Below the pieces are notes generated by a model. The model saw only the letters and a list, made by a program, of their open reading frames with translations. It did no database searches and was not told where the DNA came from. The translations under genes and the position numbers were made by a program. A stretch of 64,000 nt of DNA from Acidobacteriota bacterium (lineage in GTDB: Bacteria; Acidobacteriota; Terriglobia; Bryobacterales; Bryobacteraceae): contig JAPKZB010000006.1 of assembly GCA_026393985.1 (NCBI GenBank), forward strand, positions 114,139 through 178,138, written 5' to 3'. Of this stretch, positions 1 through 7,814 are shown piece after piece; position 1 is the first letter of the stretch, and the number at the start of each line of letters is the position of its first letter.

Positions 1-309
1 CCCCGCCGCCAGCACCTTCCGCACCTGCCCTGCAAAGATCTCGTACACGTCCAGCTGGCCGCTGTACACCGCCGTCGTGCAGCCCGCCAGCGACGCGGGC
101 AGCCCCGGCATCCCCACCAGCGTCAAATGTACCCCAACGTCGAGCCCCGGGTGCTCGCCCGCCAGCCGCACCGCGTCCGCGAAGGCGTCTCCGTCAGCCA
201 TCAGCGTCGTCGCGGTCAAAATCCCCCGCTCGTAAGCCTCGATAATCCCGGCGTTCACGTCTCGGGTAAACCCGAAATCGTCGGCGTTCACCACTAACCG
301 GCGCGGCAT
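1..309 (-). CDS. hpnK: HpnK/ChbG (YdjC-like) carbohydrate deacetylase family protein, 3' part cut by window edge
   Basis: The N-terminal 103 residues are visible on the minus strand. They open with MPRRLVVNADDFGFTRDVN, the metal-binding ADDFG signature of the YdjC/ChbG/HpnK family, followed by GIIEAYERGILTATTLMA and a later GVHLTL segment carrying the conserved His. HpnK members are associated with hopanoid biosynthesis loci; ChbG members deacetylate N-acetylated sugars. The start codon overlaps the stop of the upstream mlaD-like gene in a TAATG arrangement, so translation is probably coupled. Hopanoid-associated function is inferred from family resemblance; a sugar deacetylase is the alternative. 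The C-terminus lies outside the window. Confidence 0.75.
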   Translation of the reverse strand, partial: MPRRLVVNADDFGFTRDVNAGIIEAYERGILTATTLMADGDAFADAVRLAGEHPGLDVGVHLTLVGMPGLPASLAGCTTAVYSGQLDVYEIFAGQVRKVLAAG

Positions 310-1382
310 TAAAACAGCTTGAGCTGAATCGTCAGGAACTTCTTCGGATTGGCCCGGAAGTCTTTCATGAAGGAGTTCATCTCCTTCATCGTGCCGTTCA
401 TCGACTCATACAGCTGCGGGTTCACCATCAGCTGCCCCATCGTGCCCTGGCCGCTCTGCAGCCGCTCCACCACCGCGTCGAGTCGTACCACCAGCTGGTT
501 CAGGTTCTTGTACAGCGCCTCGTCCTTCATCAGCTTCCCGGCCGTGCCTTCGCCGCGGTTGATCCCGTCGATCGTCTTCCGCATCTCGGCAATCGTCTGC
601 TTGGTCTCATCGTAAAGCGCCGGATCTTTGAGCAACTTTCCGGCGCTGCCCTTGCCCGCCTGCAGGTCGTCGATCACCGCATCGGTCTTCTTCAACGTGG
701 TCCGCAAATCCTCGTAAATAGCATCGTCGTTCAGTAACTTACCAATCGTCCCGCGCCCGCTGCCGAGGTTGGCTGTGATGCTCTGCACCTCCGCCACCGT
801 ACTGACCAGCCGCGTGTAAAGCTCATCATCGGACAGCAGCTTCCCGATCGACCCCTGCCCCTTCTCCACCATGCCGACGATGTTATCCACCCGTTCGACG
901 ATCTTCTGCAAAGACTGCAGCGACGGATAGGCCGCATTGACCAGGTCCTGGAACTCACGGGTGTCGAGGCTCTTAAGCTCTCCGCCCGCTTTGAGCGCCG
1001 TCCCCGCTTTGCCCTTCTTGATGTTGATGTACTTGGTGCCCAGCAGGTTCTCGGCCCCGACCGCCGCCACCGAATCCGACGGAATTGCAGCCAGCTTGTC
1101 GGCATCGATGGCCAGTTCTAACCGAATGATCCGGTTGGGTGTGTTTTCGCCGCTCAGGGCAACTTTTGAAATTTTTCCGACAAGAATTCCATTTAGGCGA
1201 ACGGCCGAGCCTTCGGTGATCGCCGCCGAGTCGTCAAGCAGGGTGTAGACCATCAGCTCTTTGCTGAAAAGGCTTTTGTTTCCAGTCAGAAGGAACACGA
1301 GGAGAAAAAGGATGGCAAGCGCGACGAACGCCATCACTCCGACTCGAAGTTGTGCCCACGACACTTTGCTAGCTGATGGCAT
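309..1382 (-). CDS. mlaD: MlaD-like MCE-domain lipid transport protein with five 34-residue C-terminal repeats
   Basis: A 357-residue protein with an N-terminal transmembrane anchor (about residues 12-34), then an MCE/MlaD domain (about 43-125, including TEGSAVRLNGILVGKI and a LLGTKYINI strand). The C-terminal part is a series of exactly spaced repeats rather than the short tail of E. coli MlaD. MCE proteins form periplasmic rings that move lipids between membranes and work with an MlaE permease and MlaF ATPase, both encoded immediately upstream. The next gene starts inside its stop codon. The assignment to lipid transport is firm at family level; the lipid carried is unknown. Confidence 0.9.
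   Translation of the reverse strand: MPSASKVSWAQLRVGVMAFVALAILFLLVFLLTGNKSLFSKELMVYTLLDDSAAITEGSAVRLNGILVGKISKVALSGENTPNRIIRLELAIDADKLAAIPSDSVAAVGAENLLGTKYINIKKGKAGTALKAGGELKSLDTREFQDLVNAAYPSLQSLQKIVERVDNIVGMVEKGQGSIGKLLSDDELYTRLVSTVAEVQSITANLGSGRGTIGKLLNDDAIYEDLRTTLKKTDAVIDDLQAGKGSAGKLLKDPALYDETKQTIAEMRKTIDGINRGEGTAGKLMKDEALYKNLNQLVVRLDAVVERLQSGQGTMGQLMVNPQLYESMNGTMKEMNSFMKDFRANPKKFLTIQLKLF
351..860 (-). repeat. Five tandem 34-residue repeats in the MlaD-like protein
   Basis: Residues 175-208, 209-242, 243-276, 277-310 and 311-344 each begin with a G-x-G-[ST]-x-G-[KQ]-L-[LM] motif followed by a D/N-rich turn and LY or IY at positions 14-15. All five units are exactly 34 residues. The regularity suggests a helical rod or stacked coiled coil extending from the MCE ring. 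The repeat ends 13 residues before the C-terminus. Confidence 0.9.
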
Positions 1383-1400
1383 ATCGATTATTTCTGGCTT

Positions 1401-2264
1401 TTATGACGCTTTTCTGGCAGGATTCATGGAGAATTTGCTGATGTAGGGATCCTGGGAAGCGTCGAGTGCGGATTCTGACCCTTCGAAAACGAGCCTGCCT
1501 TCGTTCATCACCATGAATTTGGTTCTTTCGCGGATGGGGGAGTCGGCGGCCAGTTTTTCAAGGCAATCCTTCTCCGGATTGTAGCGAAAATTCGCCATCA
1601 GGTGCCCGTCCTGAAAGCGGTGGGTGATGATCGCTGCCGTGCTGTTCCGCATTTCGCGGTCTTTGATCAGCAGGGCGATGATCGTGTTGGCGGTGATGGG
1701 GTCGAGCCCGGCGGTGGGCGAGTCGTAGAGGAACAGGTCGGGGTCGGCGACGCTGCCGCGCGCGATGCCGACGCGGCGGCGCATGCCTCCGGAAAGTTCG
1801 GAGGGAAACTTAGTCAGCGTATTGCCGAGTTCGACGAAGTTCAGGGCTTCCTGCACGTCGGGGCGGACGGAGTCGAGGGTAGGTTTCTTGCCGGCTGTCA
1901 TGAAGCGCGCCTGGTTGAGGAGAGGATAGGCGACGTTTTCTTCAATGGTGAGGGAGTCGAACAGCCCGCCCTCCTGAAAGAGGACGCCGATGTGCGAGCG
2001 AACGTCATACCATTGGCGTTCATCGAAGTGGGTGACATCCTGTTCCATGACCGAGACGCGGCCGCTGGTGGGTTTGAGGAGGCCGAGGGCGATCTTCATG
2101 ATCACGGTCTTGCCGGAGCCGGCGGCGCCGAGGATGATGCGGGTTTCGCCGCTCCAGATTTCGAACGAAACGCGGTCGAGTGCCGGTCTTGGTTGGTCGA
2201 ACTGCAGCGAGACGTCCTCGAATTTTAGAATGCAGCGGGGCGCATTGGCTTTTGGGCGGGCCAT
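1401..2264 (-). CDS. mlaF: MlaF-like ABC transporter ATPase
   Basis: A 287-residue ATPase. It has Walker A GAAGSGKT (residues 46-53), signature LSGGMRRRVGIARG, and Walker B LFLYDSPTAGLDP, as in the lipid-trafficking (Mla/Mkl) ABC family. The frame extends upstream, but the ATG at 2264 (MARPKANAPRCILKFEDVSL) is preferred because it overlaps the stop of mlaE as TAATG and gives a normal family N-terminus. It is followed 18 bp later by the MCE gene. It should power the MlaE permease. Confidence 0.92.
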   Translation of the reverse strand: MARPKANAPRCILKFEDVSLQFDQPRPALDRVSFEIWSGETRIILGAAGSGKTVIMKIALGLLKPTSGRVSVMEQDVTHFDERQWYDVRSHIGVLFQEGGLFDSLTIEENVAYPLLNQARFMTAGKKPTLDSVRPDVQEALNFVELGNTLTKFPSELSGGMRRRVGIARGSVADPDLFLYDSPTAGLDPITANTIIALLIKDREMRNSTAAIITHRFQDGHLMANFRYNPEKDCLEKLAADSPIRERTKFMVMNEGRLVFEGSESALDASQDPYISKFSMNPARKAS

Positions 2265-3022
2265 TAGAGGTTGACGAAGATGCGCGTGACGAGCGCGGTG
2301 ACGATGAAAATCCAGACGCTGGCGACGACGACCGCCTGTGTTGTCGCGCGCCCGACGCCCTGGGTTCCGCCGGTGGTCCGCATGCCGTAGAGGCAGCCGA
2401 CGAGGGCGATGATGAAGGCAAACAGCAGCGGTTTGATGAGGCCCTGGGCGATGTCGTTGTACTCGAGCGAGCGCCACGCATTATTCCAGTATTGGGATCC
2501 GGTGGTGAGACGGAGCAGCGGCACGGCGACCATGTAACCGCCGACGATACCGACAAAGTCGGCAATGATGGTGAGTAGGGGCAGGGTGACGCACATGGCC
2601 AGGAGCCGGGGCGTCACGAGCTTCTTGACGGGGTCGGTGCCGAGGGCGCGCATCGCGTCGATCTGCTCGGAGACCTTCATCGAGCCGAGTTCGGAGGCGA
2701 TGCCGGAGGCGTTGCGCCCGGCGATGAGCAGGGCGGTGAGCACGGGGCCCATTTCGCGGACGAGGGTGATCGCGGTGATCTGTCCGACCTGGCCGGTGGC
2801 GCCGTATTGCGAGAGGGCGCGGGACATTTGGAGCGCCATGATGACGCCGGAGAAGAAGCCGATGAGGACGGTAATGGGGAGGCTGCCAACACCAATCGTG
2901 TCCATTTGGAGGAAAAGGTCCTGGCCGTAGAAAGGGCGGCGTACGGCGTTAACGGTGGCGCGACCGGCTAGGAGGACGAACTCTTGAAAGGTAAGGAAGG
3001 GCGATTTGAGCCAGTCCAGCAT
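2264..3022 (-). CDS. mlaE: MlaE-like ABC transporter permease
   Basis: A 252-residue integral membrane protein of the MlaE/Ttg2B permease family. It shows several hydrophobic segments and the family-typical stretch LVREMGPVLTALLIAGRNASGIASELGSM followed by EQIDAMRALGTDPVKKLV. It partners the downstream ATPase and MCE protein. The ATG at 3022 (MLDWLKSPF) is chosen; a GTG at 3040 would add six residues, and neither has a convincing Shine-Dalgarno. The gene is divergent from the peptidase gene starting at 3066, so both promoters must lie in or near this 40-bp gap. Confidence 0.92.
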   Translation of the reverse strand: MLDWLKSPFLTFQEFVLLAGRATVNAVRRPFYGQDLFLQMDTIGVGSLPITVLIGFFSGVIMALQMSRALSQYGATGQVGQITAITLVREMGPVLTALLIAGRNASGIASELGSMKVSEQIDAMRALGTDPVKKLVTPRLLAMCVTLPLLTIIADFVGIVGGYMVAVPLLRLTTGSQYWNNAWRSLEYNDIAQGLIKPLLFAFIIALVGCLYGMRTTGGTQGVGRATTQAVVVASVWIFIVTALVTRIFVNL

Positions 3023-3065
3023 CCGTTTCGATGCTAGCACAGGCGGCTTATGCCACTCTGGAGGG

Positions 3066-4001
3066 ATGACTGAGATCGCTGGGATTAAGGTGGGGCATGC
3101 GTCGGATTATGAGGCGTTAACGGGTTGTACGGTGGTGTTGTGCGAGGGCGGGGCGGTAGCCGGCGTGGATATCGGGGGGGCGGCCACGGGGACGCAGGAG
3201 TTCGACACGTTGAGTCCGCTGCATGTGACGGGCCTGGTGCATGGCGTGGTGTTTGCGGGGGGGAGCGCGTTTGGCCTCGAGGCGGCGTGCGGGGTGCGGA
3301 ACTATCTGGAGGCCAAGGGCGTGGGGTTTGCCGTGGGCGAGTTGCGGGTGCCCATTGTGCCGTCGGCGATTTTGTTTGACCTGCGGATGGGGCGGAGCGA
3401 CGTGCGTCCGACGCGGGAGATGGGGGCGGCGGCCGCGGCGGCGGCGACGGCGGGACCGGTGGTGGAAGGCAGCGTCGGCGCGGGGACGGGCGCGACGGTG
3501 GGGAAGTTGTTGGGGATGGGCCAGGCGATGAAGGGCGGGGTGGGCGTAGCGTCACACGGGATGGGGAAGGTGAAGGTGGCGGCGCTGGCGGTGGTGAATG
3601 CGTTTGGGGATGTGCGGGATCCGCGGACGGGTCGGTTGGTGGCGGGGGCGCGGCATTCGCCATCGAGCACGGAGTTGGCGGATACGGAGATGTTGATGCG
3701 TGGGGGCAGGGAAGGCGGATTGACGGGAGGGAATACGACGTTGGTGGTGGTGGCGACGAACGCGAAGTTGAGCAAGGTGGGCGCGACGCGGTTGGCGCGG
3801 ATGGCGCAGGCGGGGGTTTTACGGGCGTTGAGTCCGGGGCACACGATGAGCGACGGGGACATTGTAATTGCGCTGTCTCTGGGGGAGGAGACGGTGAACC
3901 TGAGCGCGCTGGGGGTGGCGGCGGCGGATGTGGTGGGGCAGGCGATTGTGCGGGGGGTGACGACGGCGAAGGGTTTAGGCGGGGTGCCGGGGTTGGGGTA
4001 A
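3066..4001 (+). CDS. P1 family (S58, DmpA/NylC-like) N-terminal-nucleophile aminopeptidase/amidase
   Basis: A 311-residue protein matching the P1 peptidase family: ITxIAGIKVGHAS-type N-terminus, GTQEFDTLSP, VHGVVFAGGSAFGLEAACGV, GATVGKLLG, then GGNTTLVVVATNA. In this family the precursor self-cleaves before a Thr or Ser nucleophile. Here Asn223-Thr224 in GGNTT is the expected site, as in nylon-oligomer hydrolase NylC. ATG 3066 is preceded by GGAGG at unusually short spacing (1 nt); an upstream start in the frame is less typical. The family cleaves D-amino-acid or beta-amino peptides and amide oligomers; the natural substrate here is unknown. Confidence 0.88.
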   Translation: MTEIAGIKVGHASDYEALTGCTVVLCEGGAVAGVDIGGAATGTQEFDTLSPLHVTGLVHGVVFAGGSAFGLEAACGVRNYLEAKGVGFAVGELRVPIVPSAILFDLRMGRSDVRPTREMGAAAAAAATAGPVVEGSVGAGTGATVGKLLGMGQAMKGGVGVASHGMGKVKVAALAVVNAFGDVRDPRTGRLVAGARHSPSSTELADTEMLMRGGREGGLTGGNTTLVVVATNAKLSKVGATRLARMAQAGVLRALSPGHTMSDGDIVIALSLGEETVNLSALGVAAADVVGQAIVRGVTTAKGLGGVPGLG

Positions 4002-4013
4002 TCTGGAGGGAAG

Positions 4014-5042
4014 ATGTTGCTGGGAATGGATTTGACGGAGTTGCAGGGGGCGTTGGGCGGGGCCCCGGCATTCCGGGCCAAACAACTGTATGATGCTCTG
4101 TACCGGCAGCGCGTCGAGAGCCTTGAGGCCGTCACGGCGCTGCCCGCGGCAATGCGGGAAGGGCTGGCCATCGGGAGCCTGACGGCGAGCGAAACGTATA
4201 CGTCGGCAGATGGGACGACGCGGTATCTCCTTTCTTTGCCTACAGATGGGAAGACCGTCGAGACCGTTCTCATGCCAGACGAGCGGCGGGATACGCTCTG
4301 CATCTCATCGCAGGTGGGGTGTCCGGTGGACTGCCAGTTTTGTCTCACGGCCAAGATGGGCCTGGAGCGGAACCTCACGGCCGGCGAGATCGTCGGCCAA
4401 GTTCTTTACATTTGTAGTAAACACGGGCTCGATCCGAAGTCCCAGCACGTGAACATCGTCATGATGGGCATGGGTGAACCGCTGTTGAATTTGAAAAACG
4501 TTATCAAAGCAACAAAAATAATTTGCGATGATAAAGGCGTTGGTTTTTCGCCTCGCCGCATGACAATTTCAACATCTGGAATCATACCTAAGATTGAAGA
4601 ATTAGGCAAGGAGAATATTCGTCCGAAGCTTGCGATCTCTTTAAACGCTTCGACGGAGGAGCAGCGGCGGGAGATCATGCCGATCACGCGGAAGTACCAT
4701 CTGGCTGATTTATTAGAGGTTTGCCGGGGTTTTCCGCTGAAGCCGCGGGAGCACATCACGTTTGAATACGTGTTGCTGGGCGGGGTGAATGATTCGATTG
4801 CGGATGCGAAACGCGTGGCGAAAATGCTCGCGAATATTCGGGCGAAAGTGAATTTAATTGCTTTGAATCCGGGTCCGGGGATTCCATACGCAACGCCAAG
4901 CGAGGAAAAAGTGGCTTTATTTCACGCTGCGGTGATGGAAAAGATGCCGTGTTTCGTCCGGAAGCCGCGCGGGAGGGATATTTACGCGGCGTGCGGGCAA
5001 TTGAAGAAAATGGCGGCGTCGGAGTTCGTGCAGATTCAGTAG
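4014..5042 (+). CDS. rlmN: RlmN: dual-specificity 23S rRNA A2503/tRNA A37 C2-methyltransferase (radical SAM)
   Basis: A 342-residue protein with the full RlmN layout: N-terminal accessory domain ([13 protein letters not shown]), radical-SAM cysteines C103-x3-C107-x2-C110 in [10 protein letters not shown], a GMGEPLLN motif, and the C-terminal catalytic Cys327 in [14 protein letters not shown]. It uses a methyl-cysteine relay to methylate C2 of adenosine in rRNA and tRNA. The start at 4014 has GGAGG about 5 nt upstream and lies 12 bp after the peptidase gene, suggesting co-transcription. Its last 7 bp overlap the convergent TPR gene. Confidence 0.97.
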   Translation: MLLGMDLTELQGALGGAPAFRAKQLYDALYRQRVESLEAVTALPAAMREGLAIGSLTASETYTSADGTTRYLLSLPTDGKTVETVLMPDERRDTLCISSQVGCPVDCQFCLTAKMGLERNLTAGEIVGQVLYICSKHGLDPKSQHVNIVMMGMGEPLLNLKNVIKATKIICDDKGVGFSPRRMTISTSGIIPKIEELGKENIRPKLAISLNASTEEQRREIMPITRKYHLADLLEVCRGFPLKPREHITFEYVLLGGVNDSIADAKRVAKMLANIRAKVNLIALNPGPGIPYATPSEEKVALFHAAVMEKMPCFVRKPRGRDIYAACGQLKKMAASEFVQIQ

Positions 5043-5980
5043 GGCGTTATCTCGATTTTGTGGATGATGAGGACGCCTTGGATTTTGTTGTCGAACTTCA
5101 TGGAAGGGCGTCGGATTACCGTGACGGGGGCGACGGGATTGCCGGGAGAGATTACAAAATCCACATGATTTGTAATACGCGCGTTCGTGCCCAAGAGCGC
5201 CGGCAGCGCCTGGTCGGCAACCTGGACGAAAGGCCCTTCGTTGGTCGAGATTCGCTCTGATTCCCAATCTACGTGCAGGCGATACCGGCCGGGCGGCAGA
5301 ATGTAGTTCCGAGTGACGTGACGGAAGTCGGAGTTGAAGGTTCCGTCAAAGCGGAGGGTGAGCGGATCGCGCGTGACTTCGACGTGGTCGTGCGGGGTGT
5401 AGCGCCAGTCGAGGAGCGAGGGTTCGGCGAACGGCGCGTACTTTTTCCAGACGGTGTGAGCGTCGATGTATCGGTGATTAGAGAATTGGTAGTTGACCCA
5501 ATTGCGGGCTAAATCGGGGTCGACTTTCGTAGATTTGTCGATGGCTTGCCAGACGGTGGGGGCATCAGGGTGCCGGTTGGACATGAGGTGGTAGAGAAAA
5601 GCGGCGGATTGTTTCGGTTCTTCCGGAATCAGCGTCGCGAGCGGGACGCCGGCGCGGAGGTAGTAGTTGAAGACGATGCCGTTGTAGGCCTGGGTGAGGG
5701 AGAGGACGCGGCGAAGGTAGGGGATGGCGCCGCGGTAGTCATCGCGGCCGACGTAGAAGTTGGCGACGCGGATCAGAATGGCGGGTTGGTGGGGGGCGAG
5801 GCGGGCGGCTTTGAGAAATTTTTCTTCAGAATTTTCCGCTTCGGCGGCGTCGGCCCAGCGAAACGGGTTAAGCGGGTCGGTAGTTGTGTCGTCGGGCTTA
5901 TCTGGTCCCACGATGAAGAAGATAGCAGCCGCCGCTGCTATGGATAGGGTAGAGAAAAGGAGTCCGGCTAAGCGTTTCAT
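5036..5980 (-). CDS. Membrane-anchored TPR-type protein, function unknown
   Basis: A 314-residue protein starting [22 protein letters not shown], an N-terminal signal or membrane anchor. It is followed by helical repeats resembling TPRs ([22 protein letters not shown], then [16 protein letters not shown]) and a beta-rich C-terminal part ending [18 protein letters not shown] 5980 is preferred over the upstream 6007 because it begins a clean signal sequence. The gene sits between rlmN (convergent, 7-bp overlap) and the EPS operon promoter (divergent). Such proteins often accompany exopolysaccharide loci, so an accessory role there is possible but not shown. Confidence 0.75.
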   Translation of the reverse strand: MKRLAGLLFSTLSIAAAAAIFFIVGPDKPDDTTTDPLNPFRWADAAEAENSEEKFLKAARLAPHQPAILIRVANFYVGRDDYRGAIPYLRRVLSLTQAYNGIVFNYYLRAGVPLATLIPEEPKQSAAFLYHLMSNRHPDAPTVWQAIDKSTKVDPDLARNWVNYQFSNHRYIDAHTVWKKYAPFAEPSLLDWRYTPHDHVEVTRDPLTLRFDGTFNSDFRHVTRNYILPPGRYRLHVDWESERISTNEGPFVQVADQALPALLGTNARITNHVDFVISPGNPVAPVTVIRRPSMKFDNKIQGVLIIHKIEITPY

Positions 5981-6026
5981 GGTGGGAGGAGTAGTACAAA
6001 TTTGCAATTCGGTCTAAGAAATTTGA

Positions 6027-6056
6027 TTGACAGATGGCATACGTGACGGCTACAAA
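6027..6056 (+). promoter_or_regulatory. Sigma70-type promoter of the EPS operon
   Basis: A perfect TTGACA at 6027-6032 is followed after 18 bp by TACAAA at 6051-6056. The predicted start point lies 20-30 bp before the NusG-like gene. It sits in the divergent gap between the TPR gene and the EPS operon and is the only clear promoter here. Confidence 0.55.
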
Positions 6057-6091
6057 AGAGGGTACCTCAGTTTACCCATGTGGCCGAAAGA

Positions 6092-6595
6092 ATGGGACTG
6101 AAAGGGGCGAAGCCTGTCGTGATTTCGCAAGAGTGGTTTGCCGTGCGCGTCAAGAGCCGGGGCGAGAAGAGCTGCGCGGCGAATTTTGATGCGCGGGGGA
6201 TCGAATGTTTCCTGCCCACGTACGAGACGAAGCGGCGGTGGAGCGACCGGGTGAAGGTGATCGAAGAGCCGCTGTTTAGCGGTTACGTCTTTTGCCAGAT
6301 GGCCGAGGGGCGAACGCTACCGGTGATTTCGACGCCTGGTGTGTTGCAGGTGGTGGGCGCGGTGGAAACGCACGAGATGGCGGCGATGCGGAAGTTGGTG
6401 GAAGGCGGGACCGCAATGCCGTGGCCGTACTTGCGCGAGGGTCAGCGGGTGAGGCTGCGGACGGGGGCGTGGACGGGCGTGGAGGGGTTGTTGCAATCGT
6501 GCGAGGGGCGGGACCGCGTGGTGGTGAACATTGAGACGTTGCAGAGAGCGGTGGCGGTGGAAGTGGACAGGAACTGGATTGAACCATGCCGATGA
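6092..6595 (+). CDS. NusG/RfaH-like (UpxY-type) transcription antiterminator
   Basis: A 167-residue NusG paralogue. The N-terminal NGN domain shows WFAVRVKSRGEKSCAANF and IECFLPTYE...EPLFSGYVF; the KOW domain near residues 110-140 shows EGQRVRLRTGAWTGVEGLL. Specialised NusG proteins at the head of capsule or O-antigen operons bind elongating RNA polymerase and prevent premature termination. A GTG at 6080 could add four residues; ATG 6092 is preferred. The reading frame overlaps the following gene by 10 bp, indicating an operon. No RfaH-type ops element was recognised in the leader. Confidence 0.88.
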   Translation: MGLKGAKPVVISQEWFAVRVKSRGEKSCAANFDARGIECFLPTYETKRRWSDRVKVIEEPLFSGYVFCQMAEGRTLPVISTPGVLQVVGAVETHEMAAMRKLVEGGTAMPWPYLREGQRVRLRTGAWTGVEGLLQSCEGRDRVVVNIETLQRAVAVEVDRNWIEPCR

Positions 6596-6828
6596 TTAAG
6601 CGCCGGACGAAGATTGTGAGCATACGCCTTCTGGACGAAGAGTACAGCCAGCTGAAGCGGCTGTGCGAGAAGAAAGGGGCGCGGAGTGTGAGCGATCTGG
6701 CGCGGGACGCGATGTTTGGGTTGATGCAGAGGTCGAGTTCGATTGAGGGAAAGGTGGAGGATTTGGACGTGCAGCTTTCCGCGTTGCGGGAAGAGGTGGC
6801 GCGGCTAAGCCGGATGGTGCAAGCGTGA
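6586..6828 (+). CDS. Ribbon-helix-helix-like small DNA-binding protein
   Basis: An 80-residue protein. RTKIVSIRLLDEEYSQLKRLCEKKGARSVSDLARDAMFGLM looks like a MetJ/Arc/CopG ribbon-helix-helix fold (basic beta strand, helix, turn, helix). The tail SIEGKVEDLDVQLSALREEVARLSRMV is a heptad coiled coil probably serving oligomerisation. It overlaps the NusG-like gene by 10 bp and the wza-like gene by 4 bp, so it is part of the EPS operon and could autoregulate it. That role is inference; no partner toxin is next to it. Confidence 0.7.
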   Translation: MPMIKRRTKIVSIRLLDEEYSQLKRLCEKKGARSVSDLARDAMFGLMQRSSSIEGKVEDLDVQLSALREEVARLSRMVQA

Positions 6829-7811
6829 GTTTGGCGCGGGGGCGGATGATGGGTATGCGGGTTTGGGCTTTGAGTTTGCTGGTGGGGTTTGGCGTTGGGT
6901 TGGCGCAGGAGCCGGCGCCGGCGGCGCTCTATACTTTGGGGCCGGATGATCAGATCGTGATTCGGGTGCTGGACCTCGAAGAGTTTGGCGCAGGGAATAC
7001 CGCGGCCGCTGCCGATAAACCTTACCGGATTGATTTACGGGGCTTTTTGAATCTCCCTTTGATTGGGCGGGTGCGCGCGGGGGGGAGAACGATTGAAGCG
7101 TTTGAAATGGAATTGGTGGAAAAGTTGCGCCAGTTCGTGAAAGAGCCGCAGGTGACGGTGATGGTGACCGAATATCGTTCGCAGCCGATTTCGATTTTGG
7201 GTCAAGTCACCTCTCCGGGGGTGCATCAGTTACAGGGCAGAAAAACTCTGCTCGAGGTGATCTCGCAGGCGGGTGGGTTTAAGCCGGAAGCGGGGTACAT
7301 CATCAAGATCGTCCGGAAAAAACATTACGGAGCGATACCGCTGGCTTCGGCGAAAGGGGATCCGTCGGGGGAATTCTCGGTCGCCGAGGTCAGTGTGAAA
7401 GGAATCATGAACGCGGAACACCCGGAAGAGAATCTGCTGATCCAGCCGTTTGACGTGATTACGGTGCCGAAGGCAGAGATGGTGTACGTGGTGGGGACCG
7501 TGAAGAAGTCGGGCGGGTTTACGCTGGCCGAACGCGAGAACGTGACCGTGCTGCAGGCGCTGAGCATGGCGGAAGGGTTTGGGCCTCAGCCGGCGGATCG
7601 AGAGTGTAAGATTCTGCGGCGGAACGGGACGAACGACCGCATTGAGATTGCCGTGAATCTGAACGCGATTCTGAAAGGGAAGGCGCCGGACGTGCCCATG
7701 AAGAGCGACGACATCCTATTTGTCCCGTCGAGCACGAGCAAGAAGGTGCTGGCGCGGACCGCGGAGTCGGCCATTGCGTTGACGACCGGGATGTTGATCT
7801 GGAGGCGGTAA
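6825..7811 (+). CDS. Wza-like outer-membrane polysaccharide export protein (Poly_export + SLBB)
   Basis: A 328-residue protein. It has a signal sequence (MRVWALSLLVGFGVGLAQ), then the polysaccharide export domain (YTLGPDDQIVIRVLDLEEF, IDLRGFLNLPLIGRVRAGGRTIEAF, KEPQVTVMVTEYRSQPISILGQV) and SLBB beta-grasp domains (about 130-310; VTSPGVHQLQGRKTLLEVISQAGGF and VYVVGTVKKSGGFTL). No lipobox cysteine is obvious. The GTG start at 6825 overlaps the previous stop (GTGA); ATG 6846 or 6855 would place the signal peptide at the very N-terminus. It forms the periplasmic/outer-membrane exit for the polymer and is coupled to the Wzc-like kinase 3 bp downstream. Confidence 0.92.
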   Translation: MSLARGRMMGMRVWALSLLVGFGVGLAQEPAPAALYTLGPDDQIVIRVLDLEEFGAGNTAAAADKPYRIDLRGFLNLPLIGRVRAGGRTIEAFEMELVEKLRQFVKEPQVTVMVTEYRSQPISILGQVTSPGVHQLQGRKTLLEVISQAGGFKPEAGYIIKIVRKKHYGAIPLASAKGDPSGEFSVAEVSVKGIMNAEHPEENLLIQPFDVITVPKAEMVYVVGTVKKSGGFTLAERENVTVLQALSMAEGFGPQPADRECKILRRNGTNDRIEIAVNLNAILKGKAPDVPMKSDDILFVPSSTSKKVLARTAESAIALTTGMLIWRR

Positions 7812-7814
7812 GCG

